The notes under the pieces were generated by a model. That model did no database searches. It saw nothing but the letters and a program-made list of their open reading frames with translations, and was not told where the DNA came from. Both the position numbers and the translations under genes were made by a program. DNA of 64,000 bases. Source: Planctomycetia bacterium. Lineage in GTDB: Bacteria; Planctomycetota; Phycisphaerae; UBA1845; Fen-1342. This document shows, in pieces, positions 1 through 8,578 of the stretch (its first letter is position 1; each line of letters begins with the position of its first letter). The stretch spans positions 2,540,616 through 2,604,615 of the forward strand of contig CP054190.1 of assembly GCA_015709575.1 (NCBI GenBank), given 5' to 3'.

Positions 1-1
1 G

Positions 2-280
<279 letters not shown>

Positions 281-401
281 CGCCGGGTTCAGGAGATCGA
301 GCCGCGCGATCGCGGAATCGCAGATTCGCGAGGCTGTCACGGACTGTGACCGGCGCATGGGCGGCCGTTACATCAGCGACGCGCTGGCAGGAGTAGTTCG
401 A

Positions 402-806
402 ATGACCCCGCATCTCTATCGCGTGATTGTGCCCGTTCGCGACGTGGACGCCGCGGCGCGCTTCTACGGGGCGATCTTCGGCGACCCCGGTCGGCGCATC
501 TCGCCGGGACGGCACTATTTCAACTGCGGCGGCACGATCCTGGCCTGCCTCGATCCCGCCCGCGACGGGGAAGAGGTCCAGTTCCGGCCGAACCCCGAGT
601 GGTTCTATTTCGCCGTCGAGGACATCGAGGCCACGTATGCCACGGTGAAGCAAGCCGGGGCGACGCCCGCCGGCGACGTGCACGGCGGAGCGGGCTTCGA
701 GATCGTGAAGCGCCCATGGGGCGAGCGCTCGTTCTACGCGTATGACCCGTTCGGCAACCCGATCTGCTTCGTGGATCGCACGACCATCTTCACCGGCGAG
801 GATTGA
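402..806 (+). CDS. VOC (glyoxalase/bleomycin-resistance fold) family protein
   Basis: This is a 134-residue single-module vicinal oxygen chelate protein. It opens with a typical beta strand and helix (RVIVPVRDVDAAARFYGAIF) and ends with the family signature YDPFGNPICFVD. Such proteins bind a metal and act as lyases, dioxygenases or resistance proteins; the substrate here is unknown. The frame is open further upstream, but the ATG at 402 has GGCAGGAG about 10 bases ahead and fits the domain start. It lies downstream of the RND pump gene and converges on the PEP-CTERM gene, with a strong hairpin between them. Confidence 0.85.
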   Translation: MTPHLYRVIVPVRDVDAAARFYGAIFGDPGRRISPGRHYFNCGGTILACLDPARDGEEVQFRPNPEWFYFAVEDIEATYATVKQAGATPAGDVHGGAGFEIVKRPWGERSFYAYDPFGNPICFVDRTTIFTGED

Positions 807-811
807 AACGG

Positions 812-849
812 GCGCCGCCGCCGGTTCCGCGAAGAACCAGCGGCGGCGC
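812..849. terminator. Long hairpin between convergent genes, likely bidirectional terminator
   Basis: Bases 812-827 pair with 834-849 (16 positions, one mismatch) around a 6-base loop CGCGAA. It lies 5 bases after the VOC stop and about 100 bases after the end of the convergent PEP-CTERM gene. No T-run follows on the plus strand and only a weak CGTTTCAAT follows on the minus strand. Confidence 0.6.
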
Positions 850-952
850 ACCCGCAGACTCGATGAATGATCCGACCGGTCCGGGGCCATGCCTGCCGCG
901 TCCGGAGCCGCAGCGCGCCGCGCCCGCGTCGTTCGCCGATCGTCCGTCCTTC

Positions 953-1672
953 CTAGCGACGGCGCAGCATTAGCACCGCAATGCCAAACAGCGCCAGCGA
1001 CGCCGGCTCGGGGTTCGCCACACCTGGCGTGTCTGTCGCATAGTTCACGAGATCCGTTTGGGCCGTCGGTGTGCCGTTGTCAAACGAATCGAAGTTCCAA
1101 CTGCCCAGGCCGTTGGGCAGGCGCCACAGATGCCACGGCGAACCCTTGATCGGGTCCGGCCCGACGGTCGTCGAGGTGTAAATCTGGTCCGCGCCTTCGC
1201 CGATGAACGCGACCACGTCGATGATCTCGGCCCAGGGCGTCAGGTCGAGGATCCCGTCGTCGTTTGTGTCCACGTCCAGGTTCAGCGCGCCGGAAAACCC
1301 GCGCACCAGCATGTGCGTGTAGTTGTCGTCGTTCTCGAAGTTCAGCGCCGACGCGGAGAGCGTCAGGTCAATCTGCGACGGATTGACCGTGAGCGTCGCC
1401 TCGGCCGCCAGGAAGTATCCGTCGGCGGGAATCGAGAATCCCGTCAGCGGCGTCACGTTCTCAATCGTTCCCGACCCGCCCGCACCATCGCCGATGACGA
1501 TGTACGTCAGGCCGTTCAGCGAAGCGCCCGGCGCGCCCCACAACTCGAAGTATTCGTTGATGTCACCGCCCGGATTGTCCGTCCGGATCTCGTTGATCCG
1601 AATGTTTGCCGCCGCAAGGGCAGCCATTCCGCCGACCGCAGCAACCGCCACGGCCTTGCTCCACAGAGTCAT
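953..1672 (-). CDS. Exported lamin-tail-like protein with PEP-CTERM sorting signal
   Basis: This 239-residue protein has an N-terminal signal peptide (SKAVAVAAVGGMAALAAA). Its beta-rich body, starting INEIRTDNPGGDINEYFELWG, resembles a lamin-tail domain. The C-terminal tail has the PEP-CTERM layout: NPEPAS, a short hydrophobic helix, then a basic cluster LRRR. PEP-CTERM proteins are exported and processed by exosortase, usually in exopolysaccharide-making Gram-negative bacteria. The ATG at 1672 has GGAGGAGC just upstream; an earlier in-frame start lacks this. No exosortase gene is in the window. The ligand or role of the lamin-tail-like body is unknown. Confidence 0.8.
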   Translation of the reverse strand: MTLWSKAVAVAAVGGMAALAAANIRINEIRTDNPGGDINEYFELWGAPGASLNGLTYIVIGDGAGGSGTIENVTPLTGFSIPADGYFLAAEATLTVNPSQIDLTLSASALNFENDDNYTHMLVRGFSGALNLDVDTNDDGILDLTPWAEIIDVVAFIGEGADQIYTSTTVGPDPIKGSPWHLWRLPNGLGSWNFDSFDNGTPTAQTDLVNYATDTPGVANPEPASLALFGIAVLMLRRR

Positions 1673-2148
1673 CGAAGCTCCTCCTCTCCGCATCCGCGCA
1701 TTGCGGACGCGCATCAGGACCGATCCCTTCGCACCGGCAATATGCCGCCGACGTCAGCCCGCTCCTCCAGCGGGCCGCCGCCCTGCCCGAGCGGCATCAC
1801 GACGCCGATCGGAAGCGCACCGAAATTCGGTACGGCCGGGAGAGTAGAGACCCGAATCAACGGGCGCAACCCCGCCACTGCCGACCTAGCGCAATCTTCA
1901 CGCCCCCCAGCCAGAACCCACACGCAGGTGAAAAACTTCGCGCGCCCTTAGCGCCCCGCCCGGCCACGATCCGGGGACGAAAGCAAGCCGCGCAGGCCGT
2001 CGCGACGCCGCGATGACCGGCTATAGTCGCCGCCATGCCCCTACCGCCCGAACACCCGACGCGTGACGCATCGGTGGACGCCGACAGCGATCGGGGAGCG
2101 CCGACGATGCCGGCTGCAATCAGCGCCCCGCGCCGCTACGCTGCCCGC
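1673..2148. other. Intergenic region between divergent genes
   Basis: No convincing gene. It should hold the promoter of the PEP-CTERM gene (minus strand) and those of the hydrolase (plus strand). Two -10-like hexamers face the hydrolase: TATAGT at 2023-2028, 7 nt before an ATG at 2035, and TACGCT at 2137-2142, 7 nt before the ATG at 2149. A 5-bp hairpin at 1693-1707 is too small to call. Confidence 0.4.
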
Positions 2149-2985
2149 ATGTGGTCCCTTCCCCTGCCGCGCCGATGCCTGAAGGCAGCCGCAACCTTGG
2201 TTGTGCTGTATCTCGTCTACCTTGGGGGGATGTACGTCTTTCAGGAGCGCGTCATTTTCCCAGGCGCCTATTGGCGCTCCGACGTTGACCGTCCGGTCGC
2301 CGCCGACGCGACGCAGGTATGGATCACGAGCGATGACGGAACGCGGGTGGAGGCCTGGTACCTCGCCGGGCGCGGCCGCAGCGCCGAGTCCCCGGGACCG
2401 GCCATGCTTTTCTTCCACGGTAATCTTGACGTCATCGCGGATCGCTGGAATGTCGCCCAACTGTACGCCAATGCTGGAATTTCAGCCCTGTTGATGGAAT
2501 ATCGCGGATATGGGCGCTCCACCGGCCGGCCCACGCAGGACACACTCACCGCGGATGCTGTCGCCTGTCGCGCATGGCTGTGCAATCGCGCGGAAGTGGA
2601 TGATTCGCGGCTGATTTATCACGGATTGTCGATCGGCGGCGCGGTGGCCGCGCAGCTCGCTGACCGCCACCCTCCCGCCGCTTTGATTCTGGAAAGCTCG
2701 TTCACCAGCATGGTGGATATCACCGTCCGCTTCGGCCTGGTCGGAACATTCTGCCGCCACCCTTTCCGGACCGACAACGTGATCTCCCGGCGGCTATGCC
2801 CGCTGCTGCTCACCCACGGGCGGCGCGATCCGCTGGTGCCGATCTCGCACGCCCGGCGGCTGCAGTCGCTTGCCGGCGGAGCGCGGCTGGTCGTGCGCGA
2901 GGCCGGGCATGACGACTATGAGCCGGAATGGCGCGAAATGTGCGATTTCCTCGCCCAGTGCGGCCTGCTGCCGCCGCCGCCGTAA
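2149..2985 (+). CDS. Membrane-anchored alpha/beta hydrolase
   Basis: A 278-residue serine hydrolase of the BEM46-like alpha/beta fold. One N-terminal membrane segment (LKAAATLVVLYLVYLGGMYVF) is followed by the family opening ERVIFPGAYW. The oxyanion stretch is LFFHGN, the nucleophile elbow is HGLSIGG, the acid is in GRRDPLVP and the catalytic His in EAGHDDYEP. The substrate is unknown; relatives are esterases or thioesterases facing the periplasm. The frame extends to an ATG at 2035, but the extra 38 residues are low-complexity; the ATG at 2149 places the signal anchor at the N-terminus. Neither start has a Shine-Dalgarno sequence and each has a -10-like hexamer 7 nt upstream. Confidence 0.85.
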   Translation: MWSLPLPRRCLKAAATLVVLYLVYLGGMYVFQERVIFPGAYWRSDVDRPVAADATQVWITSDDGTRVEAWYLAGRGRSAESPGPAMLFFHGNLDVIADRWNVAQLYANAGISALLMEYRGYGRSTGRPTQDTLTADAVACRAWLCNRAEVDDSRLIYHGLSIGGAVAAQLADRHPPAALILESSFTSMVDITVRFGLVGTFCRHPFRTDNVISRRLCPLLLTHGRRDPLVPISHARRLQSLAGGARLVVREAGHDDYEPEWREMCDFLAQCGLLPPPP

Positions 2986-2986
2986 C

Positions 2987-3014
2987 TTTACGCCCCCGGT
3001 CCGGCCGATACACT
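2987..3014 (+). promoter_or_regulatory. Putative sigma70-type promoter of fbaB-larE
   Basis: TTTACG at 2987-2992 and TACACT at 3009-3014, 16 bp apart, begin just after the hydrolase stop codon. The predicted 5' leader to the fbaB ATG at 3085 is about 65 nt. Confidence 0.45.
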
Positions 3015-3084
3015 ATTCAGCGGTTCCGGACGCGGGTTGGCGCATGCCGCCGTGATCCGCCGCGCTTTCACGGAGACGCTGATC

Positions 3085-4005
3085 ATGAACGACCGCGTGC
3101 GACAGATTTTGAGCTGGTATGAGGCAGACAACGCCGGCGTGCTCGCGAACCTCCGCCGCATGATCGGCACGGGAACGCTGCGAGATACGGGAAAGTTCGT
3201 GATTCTGCCGGTGGACCAGGGCTTTGAGCACGGCCCGGCCCGCAGCTTCGCCGCCAACGCGCTCGGCTACAACCCGCACTATCACTTTGAGCTGGCGATC
3301 GAGTCGGGATGCAACGCGTACGCCGCACCGCTGGGGTTCCTCGAAGCCGGCGCGCGCACGTTTGCGGGCGAAATCCCGCTCATCTTGAAGCTCAACAACA
3401 ACGAGTCGCTGTTCAATACAAAAAACCCCAGCCAGGCCATCACGGCATCGGTCGAGCATGCGCTGCGGCTGGGTTGCGCCGCGATCGGCTTCACCATCTA
3501 CCCCGGGTCGGCCAATGCGCAGGGTCAGTACGAGCAACTCAACGCGCTGGCCGAAGAGGCCAAGAGTGTCGGCCTGGTCGTGGTGGTGTGGAGCTATCCG
3601 CGCGGCGAGGGATTGAGCAAGGAAGGCGAGACCGGCATCGATGTCTGCTGCTACGCCGCGCAGATTGCGGCCCAGCTCGGTGCGCATATCATCAAGGTCA
3701 AGCCGCCGACGGAGTTCATTGAGCAGGCCGAGGCCAAGAAGGTTTACGAGAAGCAGCAGATCCCGATCAAGACGCTGTCCGACCGCATCCGCCACGTCGT
3801 CCAAAGCTCCTTTGACGGCAGGCGCATCGTGATCTTTTCCGGCGGTGCGGCCAAGGACGAGACCGCCGTCTACGATGAGATCCGCGGAATTCACGCAGGC
3901 GGCGGCTTCGGTTCGATCATCGGCCGCAACGCCTTCCAGCGCCCGCGCAAGGATGCGCTGGCCATGCTCCGCAAGATCATGGAGATCTACGCGTCGAAAC
4001 CGTAG
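3085..4005 (+). CDS. fbaB: Class I fructose-bisphosphate aldolase (DhnA/FbaB type)
   Basis: A 306-residue DhnA-type aldolase that reversibly cleaves fructose 1,6-bisphosphate into dihydroxyacetone phosphate and glyceraldehyde 3-phosphate in the cytosol. Family marks are ILPVDQGFEHGP, LKLNNNES, GFTIYPGS, VVWSYPRG and the strand HIIKVKPP, whose lysines (K204 or K206) include the likely Schiff-base residue; the phosphate-binding end is FSGG and GGFGSIIGRN. The ATG at 3085 has CGGAG upstream. larE follows after 29 bases, so the two are probably cotranscribed. GlpX, acting on the same metabolite, is encoded at 20 kb. Confidence 0.93.
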   Translation: MNDRVRQILSWYEADNAGVLANLRRMIGTGTLRDTGKFVILPVDQGFEHGPARSFAANALGYNPHYHFELAIESGCNAYAAPLGFLEAGARTFAGEIPLILKLNNNESLFNTKNPSQAITASVEHALRLGCAAIGFTIYPGSANAQGQYEQLNALAEEAKSVGLVVVVWSYPRGEGLSKEGETGIDVCCYAAQIAAQLGAHIIKVKPPTEFIEQAEAKKVYEKQQIPIKTLSDRIRHVVQSSFDGRRIVIFSGGAAKDETAVYDEIRGIHAGGGFGSIIGRNAFQRPRKDALAMLRKIMEIYASKP

Positions 4006-4034
4006 CCCCGGCGCAGAATCGAGCACGCGCCGAC

Positions 4035-4913
4035 ATGAGCCGTCCGCCCGACAACCCGCTTGCCGCCGCCATGCCTCCCGAAGTGCGCGCCCGTTTCGAC
4101 GCGCTGTGTGAGCGGGTTCAGGATCTCGGTTCATTGCTCGTGGCGTTTTCGGGCGGGGTGGACTCCGCGTGCATGCTGCGCGTGGCGGTGCTGGAGCTCG
4201 GCGCGGACCGGGTGCTGGCCGTCACGGGGCGCAGCCCAAGCGTGCCGAAGGCTGAGCTGGACGCCGCTGCGCCGCTGGCCGCGGCGCTGGGAGCGCGGCA
4301 CGAGTATCTCGACACGTCCGAATTCGCGGACGCCAATTATCTCGCGAACCCGGTGAATCGCTGCTATTACTGCAAGACCGAGCTGTATTCGCAGCTCGAG
4401 CCGCTGCGCGTCCGACACGGATTGAACGCCATCGCCAATGGCGTGAACGCCGACGACCTCGGCGACCACCGGCCGGGGCTGACCGCGGCCCGCGAGCACG
4501 GCGTCCATGCCCCGCTGGCCGAGTGCGGCATCACCAAACGGGAGGTGCGCTTGATTGCGTCCGCGATCAGCGTGCCCGTGCATGACAAGCCAGCGTCGCC
4601 ATGCCTGTCATCACGGGTCCAGTATGGCGAAGCGATCACGGTGGAAAAGCTGGAGCGGATTGACGCGGCCGAGACGTTCATCCGCGGGCTGGGGTTTCGC
4701 GAGCTCCGCGTTCGGCACCACGGTGACGTGGCCCGTATCGAGGTGCCCGCGGATGAACTGCACCGGTTCGCGGATGCCGCGCTTCGAACGCGGGTCGATC
4801 AGAAGCTGCGCGAGCTTGGCTATCGCTACGTCGCGCTGGATCTGCGTGGGTTTCGCAGCGGAAGCCTGAATGACGTGCTCCTGGGCGGTGCGCTCGCGCG
4901 TCTGGAGCGCTGA
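4035..4913 (+). CDS. larE: ATP-dependent sacrificial sulfur transferase LarE
   Basis: A 292-residue PP-loop enzyme. The ATP loop is SGGVDS (residues 39-44), followed by NRCYYCKTELY and the conserved KPASPCLSSR. Cys190 in the last motif matches the cysteine that LarE sacrifices when it converts the pyridinium carboxylate of the nickel-pincer cofactor precursor to a thiocarboxylate. The cofactor serves LarA (lactate racemase) and related enzymes. larB, larC and larA are not in the window. It follows fbaB by 29 bases and converges on the HEAT-repeat gene. The family is clear; the partner enzyme in this organism is not. Confidence 0.9.
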   Translation: MSRPPDNPLAAAMPPEVRARFDALCERVQDLGSLLVAFSGGVDSACMLRVAVLELGADRVLAVTGRSPSVPKAELDAAAPLAAALGARHEYLDTSEFADANYLANPVNRCYYCKTELYSQLEPLRVRHGLNAIANGVNADDLGDHRPGLTAAREHGVHAPLAECGITKREVRLIASAISVPVHDKPASPCLSSRVQYGEAITVEKLERIDAAETFIRGLGFRELRVRHHGDVARIEVPADELHRFADAALRTRVDQKLRELGYRYVALDLRGFRSGSLNDVLLGGALARLER

Positions 4914-5021
4914 GCGACGTTATGCCGGTCGGCGGAACCGCGCCGCGTGTGAATCGTACTGCTCAGGATCGGCCACACCCGCAAGTGCCCTGCGTACGCG
5001 CGCCTGTTTCGGGCGCGGCGC

Positions 5022-5891
5022 TTACGGTCGCCACGTCAGCCATTCCTCAATCGCGGCCCGCCGTTCCGCCTCGGATCCCGCTGACGCGAACGGCGGCTTG
5101 CGCCCGGTGATCTCTCCCAGCGCGCGCGCGGCGCGCTCCGCCACGGTCGTCACCTGCGTAGGCTGGCTCGCGCTCGCATCCGGCTGGGCCGAGAAAAAAC
5201 CGAGCTGCTCGGACCCGGCCCCGCGCAGCACCTCCATCGCCATTCGCTCCTCGAATGAGGGAAGCGAACACTCGCGATGATCGTCGAGGAATTTCAACAG
5301 ATCCGCCACGGCCGCCGTGCCGCCGACGTCCAGCAGCGCATCGACCAGCGCTCCGCGCGCCGCCGCGGACGCATTCACCTCCACGAGTCGCGACAGCGCC
5401 TGCAGCGCCGGAAATCCACCCATGCGCTGCAAACCGGCGCAAGCCGTCCGCGCACGCAGCGCCGCCTCGCTGTCATCGGATGAGTACATCGCCATCAGCG
5501 GGTCAATCGCCCCGGGATCGCGAATCGTCGCCAGCGCCAGTATCGCCAGGTCACGCACCGACGGCTCCGCGTCGACCAGGAGGCGAAACAGGATCTCCCG
5601 CGCCCACGGCGAGCGCCGCGTCTGCAGAACGAGCGCTGCCAGTTCGCGGTTCTGCACCCTGGAATCGCGAGCCAGCGCCCCGACTCCCCATGCACCGGAC
5701 TCTCCCGCGGCGATCAGCAGATTCAGGTAATAGGCGCGTTCGGACAGGTCATTCGACTGTGACGCCCGGTGTGCCCAGTATCGCCCGCGGATGTCGTTCC
5801 GAAACGCCAATGCGATTGCGCAGAGCGCGAGCGTCGTGGCGATCATCACGCCCAGAATCCGACCGCGCCAAGTCCGCGTCGCCGCTCTCAT
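5022..5891 (-). CDS. HEAT-repeat protein with N-terminal membrane anchor
   Basis: A 289-residue protein with one N-terminal membrane segment (ILGVMIATTLALCAIALAF), then helical repeats of HEAT/PBS-lyase type, for example SVRDLAILALATIRDPGAID and a similar unit ending LLDVGGTAAVADLL. HEAT arrays bind partner proteins; no catalytic motif is seen. No Shine-Dalgarno sequence precedes the ATG at 5891, but a TATACT hexamer ends 9 nt upstream, so the mRNA may be nearly leaderless. It is divergent from pyrK. Function unknown. Confidence 0.8.
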   Translation of the reverse strand: MRAATRTWRGRILGVMIATTLALCAIALAFRNDIRGRYWAHRASQSNDLSERAYYLNLLIAAGESGAWGVGALARDSRVQNRELAALVLQTRRSPWAREILFRLLVDAEPSVRDLAILALATIRDPGAIDPLMAMYSSDDSEAALRARTACAGLQRMGGFPALQALSRLVEVNASAAARGALVDALLDVGGTAAVADLLKFLDDHRECSLPSFEERMAMEVLRGAGSEQLGFFSAQPDASASQPTQVTTVAERAARALGEITGRKPPFASAGSEAERRAAIEEWLTWRP

Positions 5892-5899
5892 GGCGACCG

Positions 5900-5905
5900 A
5901 GTATA
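5900..5905 (-). promoter_or_regulatory. -10-like TATACT of the HEAT-repeat gene
   Basis: TATACT on the minus strand, last base 9 nt before the ATG at 5891. No -35 match is visible. This spacing implies a 5' leader of about 0-3 nt. Confidence 0.4.
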
Positions 5906-5958
5906 TCCGCTTCGCCGGGTCGTCCCGCGGCGATGCCCGCGCGGCACCCGAGGACTGC

Positions 5959-5964
5959 TACACT
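5959..5964 (+). promoter_or_regulatory. -10-like TACACT upstream of pyrK
   Basis: TACACT, 52 bases before the ATG at 6016; the same hexamer recurs upstream of several other genes here. No clear -35. Confidence 0.35.
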
Positions 5965-6015
5965 TGTGCGACGCGGCCGGCTCGCTGGCGAGCCGACGCC
6001 CGGAGCCGACCCGCC

Positions 6016-6990
6016 ATGACCGCGTCCGCCGCCAATCCGTCGTCGCGCGTTGCGGCGCGCAATGCGCGCGTGCTTCGCTGTACCGACATCTGCCGCGAGC
6101 ACGTGCGAATCGAGGCCGAGCTTGACGGCTTTCCGGCGTCCGCGCCGGGGCAGTTTCTGCAGATTCAGTGCCATGATTCCGACGATCCCGCGGCACGTCT
6201 GATCGAATGGACCGACATGCCGCGCACCGGCAGCGCGGGCGGGGTTGCGTCCGCGGACGAAACCGCGTGGCTGCGCCGGCCATTCTCGATCGCCGATCGC
6301 CGGGACGCCCCTGACGGTCGAACGCAGCTGGAAGTGATCTCGCGCGCGATCGGCCCCGGCACGCGGTGGCTGTCGAAACTGCGTACCGGCGACACGCTCA
6401 ATCTCACCGGCCCGCTCGGAAGCGGGTTCCGGATTGCCGAGGTCAACCGCCCGATGGTGCTTGTCGGCGGCGGGGTGGGCATTCCTCCCCTGCTGTACCT
6501 GGCGCGCGCGCTGGCGGCGCGCGGCGCTGCGGACGTCACCTGCATCTTCGGCGCTACGACGCGCGACCTGCTGCCGGTTCCGTTGCGCGGTGAACCCACG
6601 TCGGACAGCACGCCAACCCCCTGCGTCGAGCTGCCCGGCGGAGCACCCTATCCCACGCTGGTCACTACCGACGACGGCTCGATCGGCATGCGCGGCTATA
6701 CCACCCAGGCGCTGAGCACATGGGCGGCAACACGGGCGGCGGCTGAATCAACGCTGGTCTGCGCGTGCGGGCCGGATGGAATGCTGCGTGCAATCGCGCG
6801 GCTGACGCGCGAGCTGCGGATGGCGTGTCAGCTCTGCATCGAGAAGCCGATGGCCTGCGGCCTCGGCACGTGCCTGTCGTGCGTCACCCGCATTCGCGAT
6901 GGGCGCGCTGATGGCGGCTGGCGCTGGGCGCTGGCGTGTACGGAAGGCCCGGTGTTCGAGCGCGACGCGCTGCTCGAATACGCGTCCTAG
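6016..6990 (+). CDS. pyrK: Dihydroorotate dehydrogenase electron-transfer subunit PyrK-like
   Basis: A 324-residue ferredoxin-NADP reductase fold protein. The FAD domain includes APGQFLQIQC and WLRRPFSIADR, and the NAD domain starts MVLVGGGVGIPPLLYLARAL. The C-terminal cluster has Cys281, Cys286, Cys289 and Cys308 in the CGLGTCLSC and ACTEGPVF context, the [2Fe-2S] pattern of PyrK. PyrK passes electrons from dihydroorotate oxidation by PyrD to NAD+ in class 1B enzymes. The catalytic pyrD is not in the window, so a role as another flavodoxin-type reductase cannot be excluded. The ATG at 6016 starts at the conserved domain. A conserved-looking insert (residues about 57-80) is rich in D, A and T. 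Confidence 0.82.
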   Translation: MTASAANPSSRVAARNARVLRCTDICREHVRIEAELDGFPASAPGQFLQIQCHDSDDPAARLIEWTDMPRTGSAGGVASADETAWLRRPFSIADRRDAPDGRTQLEVISRAIGPGTRWLSKLRTGDTLNLTGPLGSGFRIAEVNRPMVLVGGGVGIPPLLYLARALAARGAADVTCIFGATTRDLLPVPLRGEPTSDSTPTPCVELPGGAPYPTLVTTDDGSIGMRGYTTQALSTWAATRAAAESTLVCACGPDGMLRAIARLTRELRMACQLCIEKPMACGLGTCLSCVTRIRDGRADGGWRWALACTEGPVFERDALLEYAS

Positions 6991-7036
6991 CGCGAAAGGC
7001 ACTGCGGATCAAGCGAGAGCGCCAGGCCCGCCAGGC

Positions 7037-8386
7037 TCAGGGGCACCCGCCCGCCAGCACACACTGCACGAACGGGTCGATGTCAAAATTGTTTACCGCC
7101 CCCGAGGCGTCGATGTCATTCGCACAAAGGAAATCGCACTCGTAGATCGACTGCCACGACTCAACCCCCTCGAGCAGCGCCAGCACGAACGCATCGATGT
7201 CAAAATTGTTCACCACGCCGTCGCAATTGCTGTCGCCGCTGGTGAGGACGAGCAACCCGTTCGCCTCCGCGCTGCCGCAGGCATCCGACACCACCACGCG
7301 ATAAACCCCCGCCGATCCCGGCATGACGGGATCTATCAGCAGCGTGGCCGCCGTTGCGTCGGGGATCGGGTCCGGCCCGAAGTACCACTGGTACTGGAGC
7401 GGCCCGCTTCCGCTCGCCAGCACTGAAAAGCTCGCGGTGCGCGTCGGCCCCGGACACGCGGTGACACGTCCAGGCGGCTGCACCACTCCAGGCGGCTGCG
7501 GCGGGCAGCAGGCGTCGCCGCAACCGTCGCCGTCGCAATCCGCCTGCCCCGGGTTTGGCACAAGCGGGCAGTTGTCTATCACGTCCGGCACGCCGTCGTT
7601 GTCGTCATCGGCGTCGCAGGCGTTTCCCTGCCCGTCGCCATCAGTGTCAAGCTGGTTCGCGTTGGGCACAGCCGGGCAGTTGTCGAGGTAGTCCGGCACG
7701 CCGTCGCCGTCAGTGTCGGCGGGTGTGATCGTGAGCAGGACGTTGTCCGCGTAGTGACCGTCGAATTCGGGGTTCACCGTGTCGTTGAACACGTCCTCTT
7801 CGGCCACAACGCGCACGGCGAGGTACTGCGTCGCCGTCGGCAGCACGAGTTGCACGTCAATACGCTGCCAGGTCGTAAGGTTTCCGTCTGATTGCAGCGG
7901 AGTTTGCGCCACTGCGAGGAAGTCCGACGCTGCGAAGCGGGCCGGGAACTGATCGGGCGTCCCCGCCATCGCGGCAATCGCGAGTTGAAACCGCTGATCA
8001 GTCTGGGCGTCACCCGCCACGCGATTCACGAAGACCGATACATCCGCCCGCGCGCCGCCTGCCGCAACCGCCGCAAGCACATCGGCGATGCTGACAAGCT
8101 GAAAGACCTCGCAACCGAAGGCCGACCCCGGCCCGCTCGGTCCCGTGTTCAAGAACCGAAGCATTCGCGATCCGTGCGCCGCGCTGATTCCCTGCGAAGG
8201 GCTGGCGGCAAAGGAAGCCACGTCCCCGGACCACACCCCGAAGGTCGTCGGTGGATTGACCTGCGGCGCGCCGGTTTCGAAGCTCCCGTTCGTGATGCCG
8301 GCCGCTTCGGTGGTGCCCAAGGTCAGCCCGGCGGCGGCAAACTGCGCAGCCAACCCGATCAGCGACCCACGGCTCATGACGTTCAT
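7037..8386 (-). CDS. Exported protein with TSP3 repeats, Ig-like domain and dockerin-like tail
   Basis: A 449-residue protein. After a signal peptide ending near GTTEAAG comes an N-terminal beta-rich domain ([14 protein letters not shown] onward). Then come calcium-binding thrombospondin type 3 repeats ([34 protein letters not shown]), an Ig-like domain (residues about 345-415, with [18 protein letters not shown]), and two dockerin-like EF-hand units at the C-terminus, both with NNFDID. Likely a cell-surface or secreted protein; ligand unknown. The ATG at 8386 has GAGGAG about 10 bases upstream and is followed three codons later by a second ATG. It is divergent from the amidohydrolase. Confidence 0.85.
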   Translation of the reverse strand: MNVMSRGSLIGLAAQFAAAGLTLGTTEAAGITNGSFETGAPQVNPPTTFGVWSGDVASFAASPSQGISAAHGSRMLRFLNTGPSGPGSAFGCEVFQLVSIADVLAAVAAGGARADVSVFVNRVAGDAQTDQRFQLAIAAMAGTPDQFPARFAASDFLAVAQTPLQSDGNLTTWQRIDVQLVLPTATQYLAVRVVAEEDVFNDTVNPEFDGHYADNVLLTITPADTDGDGVPDYLDNCPAVPNANQLDTDGDGQGNACDADDDNDGVPDVIDNCPLVPNPGQADCDGDGCGDACCPPQPPGVVQPPGRVTACPGPTRTASFSVLASGSGPLQYQWYFGPDPIPDATAATLLIDPVMPGSAGVYRVVVSDACGSAEANGLLVLTSGDSNCDGVVNNFDIDAFVLALLEGVESWQSIYECDFLCANDIDASGAVNNFDIDPFVQCVLAGGCP

Positions 8387-8446
8387 CACCTGACTCCTCG
8401 ATCGCAACGCCCCGCGATGGGCGATTCGTGCGGCGGTGGTCTCCCG

Positions 8447-8452
8447 ATGATA
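8447..8452 (-). promoter_or_regulatory. -10-like TATCAT of the dockerin protein gene
   Basis: TATCAT on the minus strand 61 bases before the start at 8386; no good -35. Low weight on its own. Confidence 0.25.
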
Positions 8453-8531
8453 CCAAGCCACCCGGCGATTCCACCGCCAGCCAGGGCATCGATCCCGGCT
8501 TCCCACTCCCGCCGCCCGCCGCCCGGCCGGG

Positions 8532-8537
8532 TACACT
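8532..8537 (+). promoter_or_regulatory. -10-like TACACT of the amidohydrolase gene
   Basis: TACACT 42 bases before the ATG at 8579, in a divergent intergenic region of 192 bases. No -35 match. It counts mainly because the same hexamer precedes fbaB, pyrK, nadD, glpX and a lipoprotein gene. Confidence 0.35.
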
Positions 8538-8578
8538 TCGCACACGCGTTGCGGCGCAAATCCGCACAAGGAACCTCC

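Noticed and set aside
4995..5021. GC hairpin between larE and the HEAT-repeat gene
   Set aside because: The stem is about 6 bp and no T-run follows; too weak to call.
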